64,000 nt of DNA from Thiomicrorhabdus sp965602805 (GCA_965602805.1 CBFCZK010000009.1:1-64000), one strand, 5' to 3'; positions 16,239 through 25,896 are shown, numbered from the stretch's first letter. Notes: generated by a model not told the origin, from the sequence alone. Made by a program: numbers and translations.

Positions 16239-17641
16239 AAGGATATTTTCATGAGTAATGATGCTGTATTAGGGGAGAATTCTGGACGAGAGTTCGCAAT
16301 ATATTCCAACCCTAAAGAGTACTGGTTGTAAGTGTAGGTTAATCGTGACAATGAGGCTGCCAAATCTAGATCGTTGACGACCGCATATGAAAGACTGTTT
16401 TTAAATTGCATATTACCGTTTGCAAACCTAAAGGGGTCGAACTGTAGAGTCCATACGGCATAGTAAGCGGATAAACCCTCCGTTGGAAAGCTAAAATACT
16501 GTAACTCGAGATTGTTATAGACTGCACTTTGATGATCCAATCCTAACCCTAAACTAACCTGTGGAACTGTTTCATTCAATAATGCAAAACGATCCCGGAA
16601 ACTTATTTCGCTGCGTAGACCAAATTGACCAAAAGAGGTTTCATAATAAGCCGCTATTTGGTTGTAGCGGAAGTACTCAATCGATTTAATCGGATCGTTT
16701 TCGATTTGTGCCAAATAATCCGCCACGTAAACTTCTCTGTCCTCCTTATCTAAATTGGAAGCTGCAGCGACAAACTCCTCATCTAAAGTAAACAGTGGGT
16801 TCTTTGAAAGCCCCATCAAGACGAACAGACCATAACTATAATCTGTTTTATTAGTAGCGAAGTTCATGCCGATGGTGGTGTTATAAAAAGAGTTGTCTAA
16901 GTCAGGCTGCTTGCTGTCGATATAACGTTCTGCGGCGAGTTTGCCATCTTCTTCATAAACAGGCACGAAAAGCTGCTCTCCCAGATAATCTAAATCCGCA
17001 TCATTGGTATTGGTAAGCAGAAAGGGAACAAGGCTGTCGACACTGAATTGGGTTGCGGTTTGTGAATAGTAAGCATTATCTTTATCGTAAGGTTGCAGAA
17101 TCAAGCTAACAGTAGAGTCTTCACTGGGGTGCATATTAATTTGTGCCATCCATGCTGGGACTGAGCGAATATTGATATTCGGTTCATCATAATAATCGAC
17201 CCGCTGGCGGTTGAAGGAGTTGATGCTGCTGGCGTAGTCAAGCACTCCGACCTTGGCCACAAACTTGCCGATTTTGTAATCGAATTTTTTATGATAGTTG
17301 CTGACTGAAAAGTTATTGAGCGTTGCAGCCTTATCATCTTGGTTTTGATAGATGACACCGAGATCAATGGCAAAGTCATTTTGCAGATACTGCGCTTCTA
17401 CTAGCCCCATTAAGGTATCTTGAAAGACATCATTATTACTAAAATTACGGTGAATCGCCGTACCGTTCAACAGAATATTGGCTTCTTCGGATCCTGTGCC
17501 GATGACACTATAGGCCAATATACTTGAGTCATTCTCATAACCAAATTGCGTGTCATCCGCGGCAATGCAGATATTGGGTAAAAGGCTGCTTAAACAGATG
17601 AATAAAAAGCTGGAGCAAAGCGTGCAATGATGAACTTTCAT
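16235..17641 (-). CDS. Outer-membrane beta-barrel protein
   Basis: A 468-residue protein with a signal peptide (to about residue 27, NICIAA), alternating hydrophobic/polar strands rich in Tyr, Asn and Phe, and a terminal Phe (SLLMKISF) that fits the BAM recognition signal. It resembles uncharacterised porin-like proteins found beside MMPL exporters. It is translationally coupled (4-nt overlap) to the MMPL gene, so the two probably act together, the exporter in the inner membrane and this barrel in the outer membrane. No specific function recognised. Confidence 0.75.
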   Translation of the reverse strand: MKVHHCTLCSSFLFICLSSLLPNICIAADDTQFGYENDSSILAYSVIGTGSEEANILLNGTAIHRNFSNNDVFQDTLMGLVEAQYLQNDFAIDLGVIYQNQDDKAATLNNFSVSNYHKKFDYKIGKFVAKVGVLDYASSINSFNRQRVDYYDEPNINIRSVPAWMAQINMHPSEDSTVSLILQPYDKDNAYYSQTATQFSVDSLVPFLLTNTNDADLDYLGEQLFVPVYEEDGKLAAERYIDSKQPDLDNSFYNTTIGMNFATNKTDYSYGLFVLMGLSKNPLFTLDEEFVAAASNLDKEDREVYVADYLAQIENDPIKSIEYFRYNQIAAYYETSFGQFGLRSEISFRDRFALLNETVPQVSLGLGLDHQSAVYNNLELQYFSFPTEGLSAYYAVWTLQFDPFRFANGNMQFKNSLSYAVVNDLDLAASLSRLTYTYNQYSLGLEYIANSRPEFSPNTASLLMKISF

Positions 17642-17828
17642 TTAGTGAACTGCGGCTGAGAGGGTGTTTTTCTCGTTGTATGGGCGTTAATCATTGAGTA
17701 TGGGTCTTTTTTAGGAATTGAAAGCCAAGAAAGCCAAGTCTGACTTGTTTTGACTATTGTATAACGGCGTAAAGCTACGCATGATAAGAGTTTATGATGA
17801 CTGTGAGTAAGTAATTTATGAAGGGCTC

Positions 17829-17840
17829 GTCAGGCCTGGT
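17829..17840. repeat. Degenerate iterated palindrome
   Basis: GTCAGGCCTGGT keeps the CAGGCCTG centre and the right half of the consensus. It lies in the 248-bp gap between the barrel gene and yaiI. Confidence 0.5.
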
Positions 17841-17889
17841 GAGTATTGTTGTTGCTTTAAGGCGAATTGCTCCTCAAGCTGGCATGTCA

Positions 17890-18351
17890 TTATTGTGAGT
17901 TGTTTTTTGAATCCAATGTCAGGTGTCTATCCAAATGGTTGGCAAAAGTCTGCCGGTCGGCTTGGCTCATGGCAGCAGGGCCACCGGTTTGAATGCCGCT
18001 TGAGCGCATGGTTTCCATAAAATCGCGCATGTTGAGTTTTGGCTTAATGTTGGATGCAGTAAAAAGTTCGCCACGAGGGCTGAGAGCGTGGCCGCCTTTG
18101 GTGATGACTTCATCGGCGAACGGAATATCACCGGTAATCACCAAATCACCAGGTTCTAAGCGTTTAACGATCTCATTATCCGCCACATCAAAACCTTGGC
18201 CGACGTGTAAAAAACTAATGTAACGTGACGGCGGAATGCTGATGCTGTGGTTGGCCACAAAGACGGTTGTTGTTTGTGTGCGATTAGCGGCTTTAAAAAT
18301 AATGTCTTTGATGACCACGGGACACGCATCGGCATCTACCCAAATGTTCAT
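17890..18351 (-). CDS. yaiI: YaiI/YqxD family protein (DUF188)
   Basis: A 153-residue member of the UPF0178 family, recognised by the N-terminal IWVDADACPVVIKDI, the block DVADNEIVKRLEPGDLVITGDIPFA and ALSPRGELF near the middle. The family has a PIN-like fold and no firmly established role. I chose ATG 18351 because GGTGA lies 5-6 nt before it; a GTG at 18360 would add three residues. Confidence 0.9.
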   Translation of the reverse strand: MNIWVDADACPVVIKDIIFKAANRTQTTTVFVANHSISIPPSRYISFLHVGQGFDVADNEIVKRLEPGDLVITGDIPFADEVITKGGHALSPRGELFTASNIKPKLNMRDFMETMRSSGIQTGGPAAMSQADRQTFANHLDRHLTLDSKNNSQ

Positions 18352-18575
18352 TTTTATCACCGTTAGATTGAATTGAAGTCCCTAAATTATACCTTTAGCG
18401 CCCTAAATCAAGCGGCTTATATTCAGGCGGATTCAATTGAGATTCAATCGCGAAATCCATCGGTAAAGATGGAGAAAAAAGACCATTTGCTGTAAGCTAC
18501 ACGGCTTGTTGTTTAAAACGCATCCTTACATAGAGGCTCGTTCAAGGGTCTCACAGAAATAAAAGAGAATACTAT

Positions 18576-19955
18576 ATGAAATTTACCGACCTAGGTTTGT
18601 CAGCTCCGCTTCTAGAAGCCGTTGCTGGTCAGGGATACGATACTCCGTCACCGATACAGGCTCAGGCAATTCCTGCGGTACTTCAAGGTAAGGATGTGAT
18701 GGCCGCCGCCCAAACGGGAACGGGTAAAACAGCAGGCTTTACACTGCCGGTTTTAGAGTTATTGATGAAAGGTCAGCCTGCTCAAGCTAATAAAATTCGA
18801 GTGTTGATTTTAGTACCGACTCGCGAATTGGCAGCTCAGGTTGCTGACAGCGTTGCGACCTACGGCGCTAAATTGCCGTTGAGTTCTGCCGTGGTCTTTG
18901 GTGGGGTTAAAATCAATCCGCAGATGATGAAGTTACGTCGTGGGGTTGATATTCTGGTTGCTACGCCGGGTCGTCTTTTAGATTTGTATAGCCAAAATGC
19001 ACTTAAGTTTGATCAACTCGAAATGTTGGTATTGGATGAAGCCGATCGCATGTTGGACATGGGTTTCATTAATGACATTAAAAAAATTATCGCTTTATTG
19101 CCTAAGAAACGTCAGAACCTAATGTTCTCTGCGACCTTCTCAAACGATATTCGCCAGTTAGCGAAAGGTCTGGTACATAACCCTGTCGAGATTTCTGTTT
19201 CAGCACCGAACACAACGGTTAAGTCAGTCGATCAGTGGATTATTCCGGTTGATAAAGGTCAGAAAGCGCCATTGTTGATTCACATGATTACCGATAATGT
19301 TTGGGATCAGGTATTGGTCTTCTCTCGCACCAAGCATGGCGCAAACAAACTGACGAAGTTATTAGACAAAGCCGGTATTAAGGCCGCAGCGATTCATGGT
19401 AATAAAAGCCAGGGCGCACGTACTCGTGCTTTAGCAGACTTTAAAGATTATAAAATTCAAGTATTGGTGGCGACCGATATTGCGGCACGTGGGATTGATA
19501 TTGATCAACTGCCACACGTGGTTAACTTTGAACTGCCGGATGTACCGGAAGATTATGTACACCGTATTGGTCGTACTGGTCGTGCTGGTTCTAAAGGTGA
19601 AGCGGTTTCATTGGTTTGTTTCGATGAAATGAAGCAACTGGGCGATATCGAGCGTTTAACGCAAGAGTTGCTAAGACGCCAGGAAGTACCAGGATTTGAG
19701 CCGGCTCATAAATTACCTGAAACGGATTTAAGACCACCAAAACGTGAGAATCGTCCTAAGCGTAACCGTGTTGAGCATAAAGATGGTCAACGTTCTGGTG
19801 GTAATGCCGGTGGTCGTAATAACTCGGCGGGCGGAAAAGCAGGTGGTGGACGTAGTGGTTCTGGCGGCAACGGTGGTAACGCAGGCGGAAGAAATGGTGG
19901 TGCTGGTCGTAGCCAAAAGCCAGGTCAATCTAGATCTTCTGGCAATAAACGTTAA
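18576..19955 (+). CDS. rhlE: DEAD-box RNA helicase RhlE
   Basis: An ATP-dependent RNA helicase of 459 residues. The Q motif (GYDTPSPIQAQAIP, 20-33), Walker A AQTGTGKT (45-52), PTRELA, TPGR, DEADRMLDMGF, SAT and the C-terminal HRIGRTGRAG are intact. The tail after about residue 385 is basic and then Gly/Asn/Arg/Ser-rich (repeats of GGNAGGRN type), a low-complexity RNA-binding tail usual for RhlE. A 215-nt leader precedes the start. Two copies of the palindrome lie downstream. Confidence 0.94.
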   Translation: MKFTDLGLSAPLLEAVAGQGYDTPSPIQAQAIPAVLQGKDVMAAAQTGTGKTAGFTLPVLELLMKGQPAQANKIRVLILVPTRELAAQVADSVATYGAKLPLSSAVVFGGVKINPQMMKLRRGVDILVATPGRLLDLYSQNALKFDQLEMLVLDEADRMLDMGFINDIKKIIALLPKKRQNLMFSATFSNDIRQLAKGLVHNPVEISVSAPNTTVKSVDQWIIPVDKGQKAPLLIHMITDNVWDQVLVFSRTKHGANKLTKLLDKAGIKAAAIHGNKSQGARTRALADFKDYKIQVLVATDIAARGIDIDQLPHVVNFELPDVPEDYVHRIGRTGRAGSKGEAVSLVCFDEMKQLGDIERLTQELLRRQEVPGFEPAHKLPETDLRPPKRENRPKRNRVEHKDGQRSGGNAGGRNNSAGGKAGGGRSGSGGNGGNAGGRNGGAGRSQKPGQSRSSGNKR

Positions 19956-20020
19956 TCACTGGTCTTAAAAAATCAATAAAGAATGTATCGTCTTTAAAGC
20001 GCTACATTTTATTGAATTTG

Positions 20021-20032
20021 ACCAGGCCTGGT
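20021..20032. repeat. Iterated palindrome copy
   Basis: Exact ACCAGGCCTGGT in the 260-bp gap after rhlE; the flanks are not symmetric. Confidence 0.85.
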
Positions 20033-20102
20033 TATGTGTTGCTGATGGAATGTCTTCACCTTAGCACTCAGAAAGCTCAGACAAGGTGATTCTCTCTTAA
20101 AG

Positions 20103-20125
20103 CTTCGTGTCTTCGTGACTTCGTG
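20103..20125. repeat. Three tandem CTTCGTG units
   Basis: CTTCGTG occurs three times with an 8-bp period at 20103, 20111 and 20119, between the two palindrome copies downstream of rhlE. Confidence 0.6.
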
Positions 20126-20146
20126 ATTCTATCGTTTGTTAAGAGG

Positions 20147-20168
20147 GTTTGACCAGGCCTGGTCAAAC
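20147..20168. repeat. Iterated palindrome copy, 22-bp symmetric
   Basis: The exact core is extended on both sides by GTTTG and its complement, giving a perfect 22-bp palindrome between the convergent rhlE and pirin genes. Confidence 0.9.
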
Positions 20169-20215
20169 TCAATAAACGACTCTATTTTTAGTCTCGCAAC
20201 ATCGCACGACGATCG

Positions 20216-20899
20216 CTACTCCTCTGTATACATCACAATCAACTGAGCATCTTCTTTTACTTGAAACTTTAGGTTTTCGCCTTTAATCAAGTCGCCTTCC
20301 TGTACCGAAATTTTATTGACACAACCCCAGCCTTTGGCCATATAGGCTAAGAAGGTTTTATCGAGCTGATAAGTTTGATCGGTCGCCAAAGTGACCACTT
20401 CCACGATGGTTTGACTAGTAAACGTTTCTGATTGTTCCGTTGCTCCGCCATACACTCGTGTGACGGCTCCAGGTTGTGTTTGATAAACTCGGTAATCGGC
20501 GGCTTGATGTTTCTGCTCTGGTAGCACCCACAATTGCAACATACGATTCGTCGTGTTATCGGGATTAATCTCATTATGAGAAAAGCCTTCCTCACCCGCT
20601 CTTTGAACTTGCACCATGCCTGCCGTTAGTAATTGACCATCTTCCAACGAGCCTTGATGCTGAATGCGTCCCTGTAGCATAATCGAGATAATATCCACTT
20701 CACGATGGTCATGCATATGCGTTTCGCCATGGGGCTTAAAGCGAACATCAGCCAAATAGACTAAGTGACCAATGCCAGGCCAACTCTCGGATTCAGCTGA
20801 TTGTTTGAACAGGGTGGGGCTCATGATTAAACGATGTTCTTTGAGACCTGCAAAACCGCCTAAGGGTAAGTCATCTCGGTGTAGGACTTGAGTAGACAT
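20216..20899 (-). CDS. Pirin family protein (YhhW-like)
   Basis: A 227-residue bicupin of the pirin family, typified by E. coli YhhW, which has quercetin 2,3-dioxygenase activity. The metal-binding cupin motif HMHDHREVDIISIMLQG and the second block QVQRAGEEGFSHNEINP are conserved. No signal peptide, so cytosolic. It diverges from the nitroreductase gene across a 221-bp gap, which might mean shared control. Substrate cannot be told from sequence. Confidence 0.9.
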   Translation of the reverse strand: MSTQVLHRDDLPLGGFAGLKEHRLIMSPTLFKQSAESESWPGIGHLVYLADVRFKPHGETHMHDHREVDIISIMLQGRIQHQGSLEDGQLLTAGMVQVQRAGEEGFSHNEINPDNTTNRMLQLWVLPEQKHQAADYRVYQTQPGAVTRVYGGATEQSETFTSQTIVEVVTLATDQTYQLDKTFLAYMAKGWGCVNKISVQEGDLIKGENLKFQVKEDAQLIVMYTEE

Positions 20900-21070
20900 G
20901 ATAAAACTCCTTTTCTAGTAACCCATCATGAGTCGCTAAAAATTAATTGTTTACCTGGTTAATTCAAGTTCTAAGTGTACGATTTTTAAGATTAATTACA
21001 ATCAAAACTAAAGTGGCGACTTGCTGTGCTAACGACAATATAACGATGTGACAACGGTTTGATAATAGAT

Positions 21071-21086
21071 GGTTTCACATGAAACA
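21071..21086. promoter_or_regulatory. parS-like 16-bp site
   Basis: GGTTTCACATGAAACA matches the chromosomal parS consensus TGTTTCACGTGAAACA at 14 of 16 positions. It sits in the divergent gap before the nitroreductase gene. One mismatch breaks the central symmetry, so it may be a weak ParB site or chance. Confidence 0.3.
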
Positions 21087-21120
21087 TTGGCTTAATTGAT
21101 TTACAATTGAGGTTTCTTTT

Positions 21121-21816
21121 ATGACCGAGCCTGAAACCATGTCGTCTACCGATCCCGAACGCCAATCACTGATTATGAATGCTTTCCAATTCCGTCACGC
21201 CTGTAAAGTCATGGATGCCACTCAAAAGATTCCAGAGGACGTTTTTCAAACTATTTTAGAAACTGCGCGATTAAGTCCGAGCTCTTTTGGTTTTGAGCCT
21301 TGGAAGTTTTTGGTGGTACAGAATATGGATTTACGTGAAAAGCTAAAGCCATTGGTATGGGGAGCACAAAATACCTTGCCAACCGCCAGCCATTTTGTCA
21401 TCGCCTTGGCGAGAACCGCAAAGGCGATGCGCTACGACAGCGACTATATTCAACACATAATGCAAGATATTCATCACCTGCCTGATAACGTGATTGAGAC
21501 GCGTCGTGGTTTCTATCAGCAGTTTCAAGAGTCCGATTTCGATCTGTTAAGTTCAGAGCGAGCCATGTGGGATTGGGCCAGTAAACAGACCTATATCGCT
21601 TTAGCGAATATGATGACTACTGCGGCATTGATGGAAATCGACACCTGTCCAATTGAGGGTTTTAAGCAAAAAGAGGCCAATGAATTATTGGCAACGGAAT
21701 TTGGCGTGGACACTTCTGAGTTTCAAGTGGCTTATATGTTGGCGTTTGGCTATCGAGTCAATCCTCAAAATCCTAAAACACGTCAATCAGCAGAAACGGT
21801 GATTGAGTGGTTTTAA
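21121..21816 (+). CDS. Nitroreductase family NAD(P)H-dependent flavoprotein
   Basis: A 231-residue FMN enzyme of the NfsB-like nitroreductase fold. The FMN-binding FRHACKVMD near residue 25, LSPSSFGFEPWKFLVV (about 52-67), CPIEGF and the C-terminal FGYR are diagnostic. Such enzymes reduce nitro compounds or quinones by two electrons; the natural substrate is unknown. TGAGG lies 8 nt before ATG 21121, supporting that start. The next gene begins within its last 10 nt, so the two are co-translated. Confidence 0.9.
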   Translation: MTEPETMSSTDPERQSLIMNAFQFRHACKVMDATQKIPEDVFQTILETARLSPSSFGFEPWKFLVVQNMDLREKLKPLVWGAQNTLPTASHFVIALARTAKAMRYDSDYIQHIMQDIHHLPDNVIETRRGFYQQFQESDFDLLSSERAMWDWASKQTYIALANMMTTAALMEIDTCPIEGFKQKEANELLATEFGVDTSEFQVAYMLAFGYRVNPQNPKTRQSAETVIEWF

Positions 21817-22310
21817 ATTCAACAGTAACCGCTGAGGTCAATAAAATAGCCATATTTGTCGATGTGCAAAATATCTATTACACCACCCGTCAGGTCTTTG
21901 GTCGTCAGTTTGATTATCAAAAACTGTGGAATCGTATCAGCCAGCAGGGCGAGATTGTCTCTGCCACCGCCTATGCGATAGACAGCGATAATGAAGGCCA
22001 ACGTAAGTTTCAAAATGCGTTAAAGAAGATGGGCTTTACCATTAAGCTAAAACCTTATATTCAGCGTAAAGATGGCTCGGCGAAAGGCGACTGGGATGTG
22101 GGCATTACCATTGATGTGATGGAGATTTCACCAGAGGTCAATACCGTAGTGTTACTGTCTGGCGATGGTGATTTTGATCTGTTACTCGACAAGGTCAATC
22201 AGGCCTATGGAGTGCGCACCGAAGTCTATGGCGTTGCTGCCTTGACCGCGAACTCTCTGATTCAATCTGCCTGCCTGTATCATCCTGTTGAAACCGATTT
22301 ATTAAAGTGA
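21807..22310 (+). CDS. NYN/LabA-like PIN-fold protein
   Basis: A 167-residue NYN-domain (LabA/DUF88) protein. The acidic residues expected for the nuclease-like site are in IAIFVDVQNIYY (near 15), GDWDVGITIDVM (about 94) and VVLLSGDGDFDLLLDKV (about 112). Family members are PIN-related and are thought to act on RNA. The start is GTG 21807, overlapping the nitroreductase gene by 10 nt; no better start is visible before the conserved motif, so the exact N-terminus is uncertain. Confidence 0.87.
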   Translation: MVLNSTVTAEVNKIAIFVDVQNIYYTTRQVFGRQFDYQKLWNRISQQGEIVSATAYAIDSDNEGQRKFQNALKKMGFTIKLKPYIQRKDGSAKGDWDVGITIDVMEISPEVNTVVLLSGDGDFDLLLDKVNQAYGVRTEVYGVAALTANSLIQSACLYHPVETDLLK

Positions 22311-22464
22311 TTTATAGTAAAATACTTGCTAGGTACCGGTATGCTCATACCTTGTTGGTGGATATGTTTTACTGATTTCCTATAAAAAAAATGGTCTTGT
22401 AACATTAGGTTTAAAGTGTATTGTTAACTTACTATTAATTAATTATTTTGCCTAAAAAGGCCAT

Positions 22465-24828
22465 GTGAGATTTCCGCTTATGAAAGATATACGACATGAA
22501 AGCTTTCCAATTGATATCGACTGTTTACCGCTAAATATTGCGATTTATCGTTATGAAGATGGAGGCTTTGTCTTTGTAGGGTTTAATAAGACAGCGGAAA
22601 AAACTGAAGGGGTGGCTAGGTTAGATTTACTCGGCAAAAAGCTGATTGATGTTTTTCCCGGAGTGAAAGAGTTTGGTTTGTATGATCTGCTATTAAAAGT
22701 TCAACAAACTCAAAAAAATGAGCGTTTGGATTTGGCTTTTTACACCGATGATAGGGTTTCGGGTTGGCGTAAAAATGAATTGGTTTATATGCCAAATGGC
22801 GACATCATGGCGATGTATCGAGATGTCTCTTATGAAATTTATGCAGAGGAAGAAAAGACTCACCGTTTACTGAATTTAATTGATAAAAGCCAGACGGTGA
22901 TTTTGTATGTTAAAAACCAATCTAAGTGGCCTGTAGAGTTTGCCTCCAGCAATGTAGAGCAATGGGGATATAACAAAGCGGACTTTGAATTGGAAAAATT
23001 GACCTTTCTCGATTTGGTTCACCCCGAAGATTATTCAAAGTTTGTGGTCGAAATTCTACAGCATGTTGAACAGGGTGCTAAGCAGTTTACGCAAGTTTAT
23101 AGAATATTAACTGCCGATGGTCAGGTGCGTTGGGTCGACGATAGGACGGTTGTCGAAAGGAATGATCAAGGAGAGGTTTGTCGTTACCTCTGTACTATGA
23201 TTGATATTACCGCACAAAAAATGAGCCAAGATGAATCACAGACATTAGGTGAGCTTGTCGATATCAGTGCCAATGAAATCTATATCTTCAGAAAATCAGA
23301 TTTAAAATTCACCTATCTAAATCACGGTGCACTGCAACAAATTGGTTATTCTTTGGATGAAATCTTAAATATGACACCTGTCGATATTAAGCCTGATTTC
23401 AATGAATTCGCTTTTAGAGCCTTATTAAACTCCCTCGACTCAAGCGATTTAGAGCGTTTAGTATTTGAAACACAACATCAGCGTAAAGATGGTTCTCTTT
23501 ATGACGTTGAGCTTAGTTTACAACTGCGATCTTGGCGCACAGAAGAAACTTATGTGGTATTTGCTTCGGATATTAGCGAGCGGAAAAAAATAGAACGCCT
23601 GTTGGTAGAAAGTGAGCAACAATTTAAACTTATTACGGAAACGGTACAAACAGGTATTTTTATCTATACCGATTATTTTGAATATACGAATCCCGCGTTT
23701 CTAGAAATTACCGGTTACCGCATGGAGTCGTTGTTAAACATGCGCCCATGGGAACTTGTTGATACCGATATGCAAAACACCCTAAAATCAGCTGCGCTGA
23801 AGCGTTTACAGGGCGAAAGTTTTTCAGAGGTATACCCAAATTTGAAAGTGCTAACTCGGTCTGGAGAAAGTAAAACGGTGAGAATGATTACCCAAACGAT
23901 CTCTTACAAAGGACGTTATGCAGGTATTGGCTCGGTGATTGATATAACAGATATTGAGAATGCTCAAGAGCAGATTAAATTACTGTCTCAAGTCGTTGAG
24001 CAAACCGAAGACTTGATCCGCATTACCAATCAAGAGGGTTTAATCACCTATGCCAATCCAGCGTTTTACGAATTTACAGGGTTTGAGGTTGATGAAGTGG
24101 TCGGTCACTCGAGCAATATCTTAAAATCTAATAAGTTAAATGCTGATTTCTATGAACAAATGTGGGCGACTATTAATTCAGAAAAAAGCTTTAAAGCAAC
24201 CTTTGTGAACCGGAAAAAAAATCAAGAAATTTTTTATGAACAACAAACTATCACGCCAATTTTAAATGCTGAGCAAGCGGTGCAATATTTTGTAGCAACA
24301 GGGAAAGATATCACCGAAAGAGTGTTGGCTGAGCAGGAAAATCAAGTGTTGGCGCGAACCGATAAGTTAACCGGCGCCGCTAATCGGCATAAGGGAGATG
24401 AGTTTTTAGAAGAGTCGATGTTACAAGCGCAAAGATATAACCAGCCTTTATCGGTGGTTTTATTTGATATCGATTTTTTCAAAGCTGTGAATGATGAGTA
24501 TGGCCATCAGATTGGCGATGATGTCTTAGTCGCTTTGAGTGTTTTGGTCAAACAAAAAGTGCGTCAAGCAGATTTATTTGTACGTTGGGGCGGGGAAGAG
24601 TTTCTATTAATAGCGCCACAAACCAATTTGGATCATGTAGAGAAGTTGGCTGAAAAAATTCGCCTTGCGGTAGAGGCGACAAGGTTTGGTCAGGTCAAGC
24701 AGCTTACCATTAGTTGCGGAGTGACTGATATGAAAGGCCAAGAAACCGCTCAGGAATTAATGCTTAGAGTAGATGAAGCGTTGTATGAAGCTAAAAAAAC
24801 CGGACGCAATAAAGTGATGATTCGTTAA
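22465..24828 (+). CDS. Cytosolic multi-PAS diguanylate cyclase
   Basis: A 787-residue protein without membrane helices. About five PAS/PAC modules occupy residues 15-620 (for example HPEDYSKFVVE, YRILTADGQVRWVDDRTVV, ITERVLAEQ at the end of the last), followed by a GGDEF domain (about 625-787). The active-site GGEEF is intact and an RxxD inhibitory site (RQAD) lies five residues before it, so c-di-GMP synthesis with product inhibition is predicted. No EAL domain is present. Start may be GTG 22465 or ATG 22480. The signal sensed is unknown. Confidence 0.92.
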   Translation: MRFPLMKDIRHESFPIDIDCLPLNIAIYRYEDGGFVFVGFNKTAEKTEGVARLDLLGKKLIDVFPGVKEFGLYDLLLKVQQTQKNERLDLAFYTDDRVSGWRKNELVYMPNGDIMAMYRDVSYEIYAEEEKTHRLLNLIDKSQTVILYVKNQSKWPVEFASSNVEQWGYNKADFELEKLTFLDLVHPEDYSKFVVEILQHVEQGAKQFTQVYRILTADGQVRWVDDRTVVERNDQGEVCRYLCTMIDITAQKMSQDESQTLGELVDISANEIYIFRKSDLKFTYLNHGALQQIGYSLDEILNMTPVDIKPDFNEFAFRALLNSLDSSDLERLVFETQHQRKDGSLYDVELSLQLRSWRTEETYVVFASDISERKKIERLLVESEQQFKLITETVQTGIFIYTDYFEYTNPAFLEITGYRMESLLNMRPWELVDTDMQNTLKSAALKRLQGESFSEVYPNLKVLTRSGESKTVRMITQTISYKGRYAGIGSVIDITDIENAQEQIKLLSQVVEQTEDLIRITNQEGLITYANPAFYEFTGFEVDEVVGHSSNILKSNKLNADFYEQMWATINSEKSFKATFVNRKKNQEIFYEQQTITPILNAEQAVQYFVATGKDITERVLAEQENQVLARTDKLTGAANRHKGDEFLEESMLQAQRYNQPLSVVLFDIDFFKAVNDEYGHQIGDDVLVALSVLVKQKVRQADLFVRWGGEEFLLIAPQTNLDHVEKLAEKIRLAVEATRFGQVKQLTISCGVTDMKGQETAQELMLRVDEALYEAKKTGRNKVMIR

Positions 24829-24906
24829 GCCTGCTAATAAATCGTAGTATTTAAGGCTGTTCTGCGAGTTGTACGAGAAAATCTACAGTGTAAAACCGCA
24901 ATAAAA

Positions 24907-24924
24907 ATAACCAGGCCTGGTTAT
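24907..24924. repeat. Iterated palindrome copy, 18-bp symmetric
   Basis: ATAACCAGGCCTGGTTAT, a perfect palindrome about 60 bp upstream of the CvfB-like start codon. Confidence 0.9.
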
Positions 24925-24986
24925 AATTGTGGGCATTATCGCAATTGTTGCCAAATGGGCGACTAAATCACATTAAGGTGTATAAA

Positions 24987-25826
24987 ATGGCTCAGACCAA
25001 GGCTAATGTCGGACAAATGAATAAACTCAGGATTGTTAAATCAGTCGAGTTCGGGATGTATGTAGATGGCGGAGATTTAGGCGAGATTTTACTGCCTTTG
25101 CGTTACGTACCTGCCAATGCAGAAGTCGGACAGATGTTGGATGTGTTTGTGCATTTGGATTCGCAAGATCGTTTGGTTGCAACGACCGAAAAACCGATTG
25201 CCTCTGTTGGCGAAGTCGTTTATTTAACGGTGAGTGAAGTCAATCGCACCGGTGCTTTTATGGACTGGGGTATGCCTAAAGATTTAATGGTGCCGTTTGC
25301 CGAACAGCGTGTACCAATGGAAGAAGGGCGCGGTTATTGTGTTTTTCTTTATATCGATTTGAGTGGCCGTATTGCCGCGTCGAGCAAACTAAGTCTGCAT
25401 CTGTATGAAATTAACGATAACTTTAAAAGTGGTCAAGAAGTTAGCTTAATGGTGGTCAGTCGCAGTGATATGGGTTACACGGCGGTGATCAATGGCACAC
25501 ATTTAGGACTGATTCATAACTCCGATATTTTACAGCCGTTACGCATGGGGCAAAAACTGAAAGGTTATATTAAAGGCATTCGTCCAGACCACCGTATCAA
25601 CTTACGTATTCAGCGTCATGGCGCGGCAGCACGTGATGAGTTGGGTGAAAAGATTTTAGCGAATATGGCTGAGAATGGCGGCGTATCGAATATCACCGAC
25701 AAGAGCTCTCCGGAAGAAATTTTTCAGGAATATCGTGCCAGTAAAGCCAGCTATAAGAAAACCATCGGTCGCTTACTGAAGGCCAAAAAAATTACAATTC
25801 ACCCTGGTGAAATTCGCTTAGTTTAA
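24987..25826 (+). CDS. S1-domain RNA-binding protein, CvfB/YitL family
   Basis: A 279-residue protein with tandem S1-like OB folds and a C-terminal winged-helix-like region. Diagnostic blocks are FGMYVDGGDLGEILLP near the N-terminus, NRTGAFMDWGMPKDLMVPF in the middle, and SPEEIFQEYRASKASYKKTIGRL near the end. CvfB family members bind RNA and influence gene expression in Gram-positives; the role here is inferred. I set the start at ATG 24987, where AAGGTG lies 8 nt upstream and the sequence begins to match the family; the frame is open further upstream but that part is not conserved. Confidence 0.88.
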   Translation: MAQTKANVGQMNKLRIVKSVEFGMYVDGGDLGEILLPLRYVPANAEVGQMLDVFVHLDSQDRLVATTEKPIASVGEVVYLTVSEVNRTGAFMDWGMPKDLMVPFAEQRVPMEEGRGYCVFLYIDLSGRIAASSKLSLHLYEINDNFKSGQEVSLMVVSRSDMGYTAVINGTHLGLIHNSDILQPLRMGQKLKGYIKGIRPDHRINLRIQRHGAAARDELGEKILANMAENGGVSNITDKSSPEEIFQEYRASKASYKKTIGRLLKAKKITIHPGEIRLV

Positions 25827-25896
25827 TAATGTAACTTTGGTAGAGGCTTTCAAACCTGTACCAATTATCCCTCTCTTCCTTGTAAAGAACGTGTTT

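Noticed and set aside
19728..19928. Thr-rich minus-strand frame inside the rhlE tail
   Set aside because: It mirrors the Gly-rich coding repeats and has no independent support.
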